Origin: Anastatus disparis | Lineage: Eukaryota; Arthropoda; Insecta; Hymenoptera; Eupelmidae | Direction of reading: 5' to 3' | Assembly: GCA_017163975.1 (NCBI GenBank) | Contig: JAFFSR010000237.1 | Coordinates: 1,116,001-1,180,000, forward strand | DNA length: 64,000 nucleotides | Part shown: positions 50,791-60,900 of the stretch, piece after piece | Position numbering within the stretch: the stretch's first letter is position 1 | How the letters are laid out: each line of letters starts with the position of its first letter | Made by a program: the position numbers and the translations under genes | Notes under the pieces: model-generated | What the model was told of the DNA's origin: nothing | The model's database searches: none | Seen by the model: the letters and a program-made list of their open reading frames with translations, nothing else

Positions 50791-53700
50791 ACTGTCTAAC
50801 TTTTTTTTTATTTTTTGGCTCGAGACTTTTTTTAAACAGATTTCAACTTTCGATTTTATTTGTTCGTACAAAAAAGATATAACTTGAATAAAATACCACT
50901 AAAACAAGTTACTGCATTTTATTTAGTAAATTTTTTTTTATCATTTATAATATTTGATAAATTTAAAAAATGTTAATAAAATCTAATAAATTAACTGCAT
51001 CTATATTAAAATTAAAAAAAACATTAACTAATATTGAATAGCTTAGGAGATTTGTCTTAACAACACTCGAATATTAATATGCATTTCTGGCAAAAGCTTG
51101 AAAAAACTGGTTTTATTCAGAATGTTTTTTCTGGAAAGTTTGAAATAGTTCATTGGCACTATAATTGCTATAACAATTAAATTTTATTTCATTATATAAT
51201 CACAAAGTTAAATTAAGGACAAAAATTAGAATATTTTAAAATTGTACATTGAAGATATAAAAAATTTTTTACTAAATCATTTTATTAAGTACATTTGATG
51301 TTTATTCTTATTTTCTTAGACATTGTGTCAAAAGGAAATTGATAAAATTTCTTGTATTATCAGTTTAAAAAATATTTTACGTATTTTGTAATACAGATTG
51401 CTATGTATTCTCAAATTGTAACAAAATGAAATCATTGCTATTTTTATTTAGAGCATCAGTATATATGAATTTCAAATAAAGATGATTTTGTTAATAAATT
51501 TTTAGCATAAGCCATTTTTAAAATTAAAAAAAAGGGATTTTACAGTGAATTTATTAATCAAATGTATTTAAAATATTAAATTAAAAATTTTTAATTTAAA
51601 ATTTAAATCTTATCAATATTATTACACATTGTGAAATACTTTTCATCAAAAACTGTCAAATATCCGTTATTTAAAAAAAAATGTTCATAATGGAAATTGT
51701 CTAGTTAAAATTAAATATTCGACTTTGTCTTTATCAGTAAAGTATAGACTTATCTAATTATTTTTTCCTCAGTTTAATACGATAAGCCACGTCTAATCAG
51801 TCAAATGATTGTTAAAGGTTGTTCGACCCTCGTAAATAATTGGCAAATATTTTGTCACTTCATTCGATTTCCAGTACTGGTCAATATTATTCGTAGCGAC
51901 GTTACTGAGAGCACAAGTATATCATAGAAACTTATCAATGTTTATATAGTTCAGGGAAAAAAACCAATGAATATGTCATGTATATGAGATTCTGCGTTAT
52001 TAACATATGTTTTTGTATCATGTATGAATAATTCTTACTATCTTTCATTAAGTACGTATTTAATAAATACATTATAATTACTCTCAATTTTCTTGAAAAA
52101 AAATAAATAAATAAATTTAATAAATTTTCTTAAAATTTTATTAAAAAGTGAGAATTTTCGCAAAAGAATATATGTTATAAAAATTTAGATAACTAATTAA
52201 TAATATATTAAAGTTCTATTCAATTTAAAAAATGAATTTATTATTCGAAATAAAACTGATTTTTTATTATTTACAAATTTATTTTCAAAAAATATTTTAA
52301 TTAATAACCATTTTTAATAAGAAATATTTTATATATGATTTTTTAAATTATTCATTATGAATAATAAAGTTAAATGTTTGATCTAATTATTCTAAAACTT
52401 ATCTTCTAAATAAGTTAATTCTAAAACGAAACTATCACTAGAATAATTTAATCTTTATTATACAAATACAAACGTTATAAGCATGCAGTCGAATTATTTA
52501 ATAAAGGAATTAAAATTTCCTTTTCTTGATTAATCAATAATTCGGGCATTTTATCATTCTAATTACTTTGAGCTTATTGAAGTCTAGACGTAATCAATCA
52601 TAATAATACAAAAAAATTGAAATGTTTAATAATATTGAATATTTTATAAACGCATTTTAAAACATCTTTTACGCACGTGATTTAAAACAAATTCGTAGTG
52701 AACTTTCTCGAAATGAAATTTTATAACAAAACGAAATAAAAAGTCGTAATAATTTTTTATGACTATTTTATCCGGCTTACATAAAAGAAATGCATATATT
52801 TTGCATATTAGCAGTGCCCGTGGAAACGACGCATGTTTGGAATTAAAAATTTCCTCACATACACACTTGTGACATCATAGAGCACAAAATTTTATTCATT
52901 GCCTTGAATGAATAAGAATTTTTTTATAATAAATATTTTTATGGTTACAATGTCGAGGCCAGATGCTAATAGTGCGTTATAAAATATTAAATTTATTGAA
53001 CGAAAAATTCAATTAAATGTTTATACTAATCACTTGTTAAAGAATTAAAAAAAATGTATTTTTATTTTATAATTAAATGAATTTTAATATTTACATCTTA
53101 CCTATCTGATTTAATTATAATATTTACAGTAATAAATTTATTGTTAATTCTATACCATTAACTAATATTTTACAGATTTATTTCAACATTATTTTTATTT
53201 AAATGATTCTGTATTTTTACCTTCTTATTACAGATCAGCCTTTTTAAAATTTTTTATGCACAATCTATTTTAAAACCATCTAAACAAAAAACTAATTCGT
53301 ATAGATTTGATAATTTGAAAGTTATACACGTAATAGTTGTTACATTAAAAAAATAAACTTACACGTTAAAGATCGGCTTTATACATCTGAGTAAAAAAAA
53401 ACATTTTATTGAACAACAAATTCACCAAGTTCATTAGCTTTCAAGTCCTTAGAATGACACTGACAATGAACTTTAAATATGGAATGATAATTTTTTTATA
53501 TGTACGAATAAAGACAATTATACTTGAGCAATACCAGTTTACTCATAAATAAATTTCTTCAATCTATAGTAACATTAATAAAGACCTTGGTGCATGAACC
53601 TCTAGAGTGTCACTGACTCAAAGTAAAAAAAATTTAATTATTTTAAAGGATATTAAAAAAGCTAATGAATAAATGATTATAAATTAACTTCACAATTCTA

Positions 53701-53819
53701 CATAAAGATTTCCAGATATTTAAAAAATTTTAATCGGTAAAATCCAGTTACAAGAGGACAAATGTAAAAGAAAAAAATTTGTTTTAAGGAAAAAAAGATA
53801 ATATCAACTCGAACTCGGT

Positions 53820-53960
53820 ATATACGTGCCCTCGGCAGTCACTTAATGCCATGACGTCAGTTCTATGTTTTTATTATTATAGCTGGTGTCGAAGTTTACT
53901 TTGTTATATAGGTGTCACAACGCAATACTGATTAAAACTTTTTTTTTTCTTTCTCGTTGC
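53820..53960. promoter_or_regulatory. Small promoter-like patch with CRE
   Basis: A palindromic CRE TGACGTCA lies at 53852-53859 in a less AT-rich 140-bp patch. No exon is attached to it in the sequence. Confidence 0.3.
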
Positions 53961-54784
53961 GCTTTAAAGAAAACTATGAGAGATTCTGTTTCCTTTTTTG
54001 TTTGATTAATGGACCTTTTATAAACATATTATGATTATGATTGGTAAATTTCGTATTGTTGATTTGGTGCTAATATATATCGATACTCTCAATTCAAAAT
54101 AACAGGGGGATTTAAATTTTTCTGCGTATTAAAGTCAAGATAGACTGATCTAATGAATTCGCGTGATGTCTTATTTTTTACATGCATTAATTGATCAGGG
54201 TTAATAAATGATAAGAAATTATGGGAATTCTTTTGATCAGTCATGTTGACTATTATTTTTGTTATAATATTTACAAAGTTTATTAAATATTTAAATAAGT
54301 GCGATTTGAAAAAAAGATTCAGTTTGACATATAAAAATAAAAATAAATGATATGGCTATCTAGTCATTTTATTACAAAATTCACATGCTGGCTATATTGA
54401 ACTAATTGAAATAGATTCTATTAAAATTTCCATCTACTTTTCAATGTCTCAACAATTTTTTTAGAATAATTATTTTTAATAATTTATTTTACTATTCTTA
54501 GTTGATCAAATACTTAAATAAACTTATCATTTCATTTCTGTATCTTGATGGTAACTTTATTGAAATTTTTCTTTATTAATAGATTTATTGAATAAAATCA
54601 TTAAAATATCATTTGAATACCGTCAAATTAACATTTTTTTCGTTAGCAAACGCGAAAATAATCAAATTTTCAAACCATCTCCATCACAAACTTTGATCTT
54701 AGAAAAAAAACCTTCTCATCGCAATCGCTCACGGCCTTAACAATAAAAAAAAAATGCCCCACAGAGTGCTGAAATGTTCGCGAA

Positions 54785-54846
54785 ACGTTTCATCAGCCAA
54801 CTCAGACGCTCTTTATATTCGATGACATCACATGACCGTCCTACTA
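54785..54846. repeat. Diverged 60-bp dispersed repeat, left copy
   Basis: Shares GTTTCATCAG, ATTCGATGACA and TCCTAC in order with 61157-61216. It sits in a promoter-like patch (54710-54930). Confidence 0.35.
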
Positions 54847-56296
54847 TTATATACGTATTATGTATATATGCTCGGAGTATCCACACACGTTAAGAGCTTG
54901 CATCAAACACGTAGTATCATTAGCTTCTTGAACGAATGTAATAAATATATTTGTTTTGATGATGTATAGGTTGAAAATTTTATCAAATGTTACATCTGCT
55001 TGGACACTTTAGGCAGGAAGATTAAATTTGTATAAAGACAAATTAGTGTTGTTGTAAACTGTTATTATTCATTAATTAAATCAATTTAAAAAGTTTTAGG
55101 CGATTCTATTCATGTAGATTTTATAATATGAATATAAAAACAAAAAGTATTTGTTATTTATTAATTAAATTATATTTGTAAATAACAATAAAAAATTAGA
55201 ATTTGCAAGTTCGATCTTTAATACCAACTTTTTAACTAAAAAATTCAAACTAATGCTGCACTTACGATTCTTGTAATAATCACCCAACAATAATTTCCAG
55301 CACTTGTTATTTTTTTAACATTAAAATAGCTTTTTAGATAATTTTTATAAGTTCTAGAAAAGTATGTGCATTTTCGTTGAAATGAAAATTATTACTTAAA
55401 TAATCATTGAATTACGTAAATTAATGATTTCCAAGTTAAAATTAAATATTAATATGCGTTGATGACGCTAAACTAAGAATGTCAGTACTATAATCTCAAT
55501 AATCACAATAATAATATTTTTATAGAAATGATTTTATTAAATTTTGTATTTACAAGGTAAATTTAAACGCATTATTAAAATAAAATAGTTGAATATAAAT
55601 TTAAAATAATAAATAAAATAATCTTTAACAAAGTTATAGCATCAATTAAATAATTATTTATAAGTAATGTATAAAAAATAATAAACAATTGAATGTTTTC
55701 AAATTAATATAATATAATTAAATACAACGAATAATTTCCAAATATTATTAGGAATGTAAATTTTTATTAATCATCTTCAATTAAAATAATAACAGAAATT
55801 AAATAAAAGTACAGAGAGAAAATTTTTCCATAAAATTTGTGATGAAATTAATTTTTCATGATATTAATAAAAATAAAGCATTCAAAAGCACTAATATAAT
55901 TAGCCATGCATGTTTCAGGCATTATAATGAAAATTTTATTAATATATATTTTTTCATAAAATATAAAATGATAAAACAGAATTAATACAAGTAATTTTAA
56001 ATAATTTTTTATTTTTATTCATATAAAAAATAACAATTATTTATTTACATTTGTATTTTATAATACCTATTATTGAAATAATATGCGTGTGTTCGTTGAA
56101 ACATATCTTAACACAAGTCGCGCTAAGAGGCGCGTTTGAACACGTCTAGTATTTATAAAACGAATACATTTTTTTTTAACACAGACATTTTTTAGTATTA
56201 AATAAAAATACTTAAAAATATTTAAAAAAAATTTTGGTATCTTAGAGTAGTATACACAATCTTATATTCTTATGTCCATTTCATTATTGAATGAGT

Positions 56297-56336
56297 CTTT
56301 TTTTCTTCTTCTTCATCATCTTCTTCGTCTTCTTTT
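56297..56336 (-). repeat. GAA/GAT microsatellite in the ADAM10 3' UTR
   Basis: Imperfect GAA/GAT triplets (TTC/ATC on plus), about 60 bp past the ADAM10 stop codon. It would read as Lys/Glu/Asp, but it lies after the stop, so it is non-coding here. Confidence 0.6.
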
Positions 56337-56393
56337 ATACAAACTTACACGTTAAAATTATTTTCTACCTAATGAATTGAAACTTATAATTCA

Positions 56394-59012
56394 TTAATTT
56401 GCACGATGTGTGCCGGCTGTTGGTGCACTTGGCACTCTAGCAGCAGAAACTGAGCGATATTGTTTAGGATAGTATAGGGCGCCTCGGCTTTCTCCGTATC
56501 CGTGATTTGGATTTCTTGTATTATGACCTGCAGGAGATTGCCTCAATGGTACACTGCGGGCTCCACCACCGCCACTACTATTACCGTGAGGATGTCGCAT
56601 TCTTCTTAGAGTATTCATTGGTCTTCTTAATGTATCACTGATGTGTCTTGCAGGTGGTTTTTTAGGATTACTCGAGGGCGTGTAAACTGCACAGCATTTT
56701 ATTAATAATCCCATGAATATGATAAAAGCAATGCCCATCAATACCACAGCCCACCAGTATTCTGTAACCCACTGGGCAACTGATAAAAGAGTGTCTTTGT
56801 TGAATAGCATATTCTTTAAGCGCGCAAGTGGACCTTCGGCATCGACTGCACGGCATTTAAGAAAAACATCACAATAACCTTGAAAATTGTCACACGGTGA
56901 ACCTGGTCTTAAGCTAATGCCGCCCTTGGTTAAATTGACAAGATGAGCAAATTCACTGGTGCTACGGCAGGTTGAAGTATCAGTACCATTTTGGCAAGCA
57001 AGTTCACAAAGTTTACGTTTATCAATATTTGGAATTAAATTACTTGTCAAGAAACATTCTGTTAAGTTCCACTCTAAGCATATAGAACCCGTACACTCGC
57101 CGTTAATGCATAATTGAGTACCTTCGTTACATCTAGTCTTATTGGCTTTTGGCAATGGTGCTGGACATTCCGAACTTTGTCCGTTACATACTGAAGTATA
57201 ACTACACTCTGATTCAGCTCGACATTGGATATTTTCTGAAATTGGTACAAAAGTACAAAATTCGCTCGAACAGCACGGTCCTTGGCTAGGACTGCATTGT
57301 GTACCGAATTTCCTGGCGCATCCCTTGGCAGTTTGGTTTTTAATACTTTCAAGTACTGAAATCTGTCTTGGATAACAGCACTTATCAACACACTCGTCAT
57401 CATCGTATCCACAATCACATTCTTCACCAGCTTCAACAATTTTGTTACCACAAAATGCACCGGCTGACGCGTTAAAGCAGTTACGTTTTTTATTGTCAAC
57501 TATTGCATCAAGAACATTGCTGATGTTGCCAATACTACACTTTGAAAATTTGCTGTTGTTTGGTCTATCGCCCGAAGTCGCCGATGCAAACATTATGTAA
57601 TTACCATCAAGACCTCCGGGTTTGCAGTCTTCAGGAAAATCGTGAGGCGAGCCGAAATTGTGACCAATTTCATGAGCTAAAGTCAGTTGAGAAACTTTGG
57701 GTGGTACACGACTATTATAGTTAACAAATGTAATAATACCAGTGTTAAGCGAACGTTTAGTTGACTGATACATCCCCGCCACTGTTTCTGTATATGTTTT
57801 ATATTTTTCGCATATACCACCTGAGGCGCCTGAAGCCGAAGCAACCCATGCCAGCCCCAGTGTACCGCCCGTAAAATCTCTATAAGTAAATACATAAGCT
57901 AAACAGAAGTCTTCGTGATTACCTAATGAATGAAGATTTAAAAAATTGCTGACGTCGATGTTCTCCATGCAAAACGGATTTTGATCCCTATAACTTTGGG
58001 GCTGCTCGCACGAACTGTAGTCATCAATCTTTATTCTTTGTACTTCAAACTTTATATTTCTATGCTCGATTTTTCCATCAAATTTAGTATCTCTGTAGAT
58101 GTAGTTGACGGCTGTTACGTGATGCGCGATCAAGGATAAAATTTCTTCCCGTGTTTTGTCTTCATCGTGATTTAATTGTTCAAAAATATGTCTCCATATG
58201 AGTGGATCAGTCTGAATAAAAAGAGAACATGTATTTTTATTACTATTATTTTCCTTGGGCTTAGTGGCACGTTTTGTCCTTGTTTTTTGGCGAACCAGTG
58301 GCGAATTTGCTTCTCGGCTATATTTGTGTCCAGGATTTTCAGGATCATTCGTCCGTGCTTGATGGGGTATGTGATTATTTGTTTTTTGTTGTGATGATTT
58401 TGGCGGTACTGGTGACTCGGATTCTCCTGAATTTTGAATACGTTCCATCCATTGTACAACTTCATCTGTAATTCCACAACCACTCGAATCACCTGTTCGT
58501 ATTTTTTCATAAGGATCTTCAATGTCAGCCTCGTGATAAATGATAGAATGTTCGGAATTGTTGCGTTTATGAGGTTTAAAATAATAATGTGATCGCTCAA
58601 CATACCAAGCTCCATCACGCGGTGATATTATTTTTCCATGAAATACACCATCACTCAAACTGCCAAAAACATGACTATTGGGTTCACCAAGAAGGTGTCC
58701 CTGATAAATATGCGACGTGTCAAGATTTTGGGGCTCGCTGTTAGGCCCAATGATGACGAGATCGTTGCTAAATGTGTTGACATCACGTTTAAGCCTTAAA
58801 CGAAAATCTCTGCCGTGAGCGTGAAATTTGAGTGTAAGCGCATTATCATGGGTAATTGAGCGTTTTGCTCTCAAGTGATTTCGATGAACTTCTTGACTAT
58901 TATATGATAAAGGCTCATAATGTCGGATGTACTCGTTTAGTCGTCGCGCACTCTCTATATAGGGTACAAGTAGTAGATAAAAGAGAATAAAACCGCATGT
59001 ATTGCCAAACAT
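56394..59012 (-). CDS. kuz: ADAM10/Kuzbanian metalloprotease, single exon
   Basis: An unbroken 872-aa reading frame with start and stop. Signal peptide about 1-21. The prodomain has the conserved LNEYIRHYEPLSY and a probable cysteine switch at C179. The furin-type site RTKR is at 245-248. The catalytic zinc site is HEIGHNFGSPHD (447-458) with Met-turn Met-474. A disintegrin domain starts at about 521 (CGNKIVEAGEECDCG). The Cys-rich region is followed by a transmembrane helix at about 753-773 and a cytoplasmic tail with PSSNPKKPPARHISDTLRRP, typical of insect ADAM10. The enzyme sheds Notch, Delta and other ectodomains at the cell surface. All key residues are intact, so it looks functional. 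Having no coding intron is unusual beside its intron-rich neighbours. Kuzbanian and its Kuzbanian-like paralogue cannot be separated from this window alone. Confidence 0.95.
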   Translation of the reverse strand: MFGNTCGFILFYLLLVPYIESARRLNEYIRHYEPLSYNSQEVHRNHLRAKRSITHDNALTLKFHAHGRDFRLRLKRDVNTFSNDLVIIGPNSEPQNLDTSHIYQGHLLGEPNSHVFGSLSDGVFHGKIISPRDGAWYVERSHYYFKPHKRNNSEHSIIYHEADIEDPYEKIRTGDSSGCGITDEVVQWMERIQNSGESESPVPPKSSQQKTNNHIPHQARTNDPENPGHKYSREANSPLVRQKTRTKRATKPKENNSNKNTCSLFIQTDPLIWRHIFEQLNHDEDKTREEILSLIAHHVTAVNYIYRDTKFDGKIEHRNIKFEVQRIKIDDYSSCEQPQSYRDQNPFCMENIDVSNFLNLHSLGNHEDFCLAYVFTYRDFTGGTLGLAWVASASGASGGICEKYKTYTETVAGMYQSTKRSLNTGIITFVNYNSRVPPKVSQLTLAHEIGHNFGSPHDFPEDCKPGGLDGNYIMFASATSGDRPNNSKFSKCSIGNISNVLDAIVDNKKRNCFNASAGAFCGNKIVEAGEECDCGYDDDECVDKCCYPRQISVLESIKNQTAKGCARKFGTQCSPSQGPCCSSEFCTFVPISENIQCRAESECSYTSVCNGQSSECPAPLPKANKTRCNEGTQLCINGECTGSICLEWNLTECFLTSNLIPNIDKRKLCELACQNGTDTSTCRSTSEFAHLVNLTKGGISLRPGSPCDNFQGYCDVFLKCRAVDAEGPLARLKNMLFNKDTLLSVAQWVTEYWWAVVLMGIAFIIFMGLLIKCCAVYTPSSNPKKPPARHISDTLRRPMNTLRRMRHPHGNSSGGGGARSVPLRQSPAGHNTRNPNHGYGESRGALYYPKQYRSVSAARVPSAPTAGTHRAN

Positions 59013-59685
59013 TGTCTGGGTTTTATTCTTTTTTTTTTTTTTTTTTCAATTTACAATCAAAGACGAACAGAAATAAATAATAGCGGCAACGTAAAAACAG
59101 CAACACTACTACTTCTACACGTATGTATATTTACAAACATACAGATTTAATATAATAACAGCGATGATAAGTCAATCGGAGAGCAGTAGTCAAGCAGGGC
59201 ACTCCATAGTTATAAAAACCTACCACCCCTTCTTTTTTTTTTTATGGAACTGACTACACTGACTAGACGGACTCAACTAATTACGATGTATTCCTCTATG
59301 CTCTTGTATCCTTTGTATATATCCGGTCAGGTAGAAGCGATGACGAGCTTCTGTACACACTCTATGGGTATGTACTTTTTCTGCATGTTTATACATGTAC
59401 GATATAATATATTGATGAAGAGAGAATATAACTTCGATGCACAGTAATTTTGTCAACACTCGGAAAGATTATTCTACCCGAGATAATATATCAATCGATT
59501 TACAGGTACAAAGAGATTATACATATATTTATAACTTTATTGTAATGTCGTTCATTAGATACTAATTCCCTTTATGTTTTTTTTATCAATTGTGTGTGAC
59601 ATGAGCGTATGTATCGAGCCGCCAGTTCAAATCCGACGTTCCTAGTATAAAAAAGCGAGATATGGACTGACATTCCGGTGGTCAA

Positions 59686-59698
59686 TGCCCCCTAGTGA
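59686..59698 (-). promoter_or_regulatory. CTCF-like binding site
   Basis: The minus strand reads TCACTAGGGGGCA, matching the core of the CTCF consensus. It lies about 680 bp upstream of the ADAM10 start codon. Confidence 0.4.
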
Positions 59699-60710
59699 CT
59701 CAGCTCCGCGTCTTTACTGGAAAGGACGAATAATCCCAGCATCGCCATCTATATCTAAATTTAGTCTTTTTTATTTTTTTTTTCTTCTATATTTTATCTA
59801 TTATTATAACGATATTTTAAAATTCACGTATATATTAGCGTGATTTAATGAACGAACAATTTCTTCGCGAAGCTAAATAGTACAGTAGAAAAAGGCGTGG
59901 CACTGAGCAGACGGTCCACCGCGAGAGAGCATAGGCGCAGCCCATCAGCTGGCCGCCATTACTGTATAGACAACACCGCGTCAATACTACACTAGTACAG
60001 TGGTAACACTGTATAAAGTTTAAATAATACAATACACACTTTTGCAGAACGTTCAAATGTTTATGATAAAAAGTCTTGATTAAAAACGATGTAACTTTTT
60101 TTCGACAGTCTTCACACTTGGTAAAATTAACGTATACTTATTTACACGAGTTTGGAAATACAATGATATTTGATTAAGAGCACACAATGCACAGCAACAC
60201 TTGTTTCTTGTAATACTTGGGTGGATGTGAGAGAGCACAGAAATTCAGAGCATTGTAGCGCTGAGAGAGAGAGAGCGAGAGTATATGGAAAATCCAATGG
60301 TTGTTTATTAATTCAATCTTGTAGACATACTCGTATGAATAATTTTCACTTTGAAAAAACACGTAATTCGTGTAGATTACGTTCTTTTCACTCAAAGCAT
60401 TTCGTGTAAATTACTTAGGAATGAAGGATCTCTTTGTTACACTCGAACAATGCACACTTTTCTCTTCTCATCGAACCGATCCAAATTTTTACCGTATCCT
60501 CGAAAATTATTGACTAAAGTATATAAATGGAAAACGTTCTGTAGTTAATGTAAAAAATAAAAAAGACAAAGATAGAGCCGGCATACATGTGCGCTTGGCT
60601 TCGAGTCAGAAACGCGAATCTATCCTTTTCTTTTATTTTGTGCTTCGTTGACCCTTGTTCGATGCGCGCTTGGCTGTAGAGGAAACTATGGGAGATGGAG
60701 GAACTACTAG

Positions 60711-60793
60711 TCTTCTCTCTCTTACTCTCGCTCTGTCTTTCCCTTTCTCTCTCTTTCTCCCTACCCTACCCTACTACTCTCTTTCCTTTCTGT
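60711..60793. repeat. Pyrimidine (CT) tract
   Basis: Over 80 bases of almost pure C and T on the plus strand, GA-rich on the ADAM10 strand. Such tracts bind GAGA-type factors in insect promoters. Confidence 0.6.
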
Positions 60794-60846
60794 ACTTAAT
60801 TGTGCTACCGCTTATATATATAAATGTGTAAGTGTGTGCTCGTATA

Positions 60847-60870
60847 CAGCTGCCTCCATTACGGCAGCTG
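60847..60870. repeat. Perfect 8-bp inverted repeat with two E-boxes
   Basis: CAGCTGCC and GGCAGCTG flank an 8-bp spacer, so each arm holds a CAGCTG E-box. Confidence 0.6.
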
Positions 60871-60900
60871 CGCGAAAAAACCTAAGTGTTAAACACTCTT

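Larger units (their letters stand above)
49508..56393. other. Putative SCaMC intron / spacer left of ADAM10
   Basis: I searched by eye on both strands for carrier-repeat exons (Pro-x-Asp/Glu-x-x-Lys/Arg signatures, the MWWRHLVAGG type of start) and found none. Composition is very AT-rich except for islands at 50528-50790, 53820-53960 and 54710-54930. The ADAM10 3' UTR occupies the right end, below 56393. Confidence 0.55.
59013..60900 (-). promoter_or_regulatory. ADAM10 5' UTR and promoter region
   Basis: 1.9 kb upstream of the start codon. It is clearly less AT-rich than the rest of the window at 59580-59760, 59870-60010 and 60560-60870. It contains a CTCF-like site (59686-59698), an ATCGCCATCTAT motif (59741-59752), a GA run (60263-60281), an 80-bp pyrimidine tract (60711-60793), TATATATAAG on the minus strand near 60808-60820, and an E-box inverted repeat (60847-60870). 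The transcription start is not fixed; about 60.78 kb is one option. Confidence 0.45.

Noticed and set aside
50606..50887. 93-aa plus-strand open frame in the GC-richer island
   Set aside because: No recognisable family and an overlapping minus-strand frame; kept only as a possible first exon, not called as a gene.
53395..53650. Possible inverted repeat around TTCATTAGCTTT
   Set aside because: Only about 12 exact bases match and the flanks disagree; within chance for this composition.
56290..56340. Acidic Lys/Glu/Asp reading frame after the ADAM10 stop
   Set aside because: It is a triplet microsatellite beyond an in-frame stop with no splice path that joins it to the gene.
59624..59634. B-box-like AGTTCAAATCC near the ADAM10 promoter
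   Set aside because: No A box at the right distance and no T-arm pairing; no SINE body follows.
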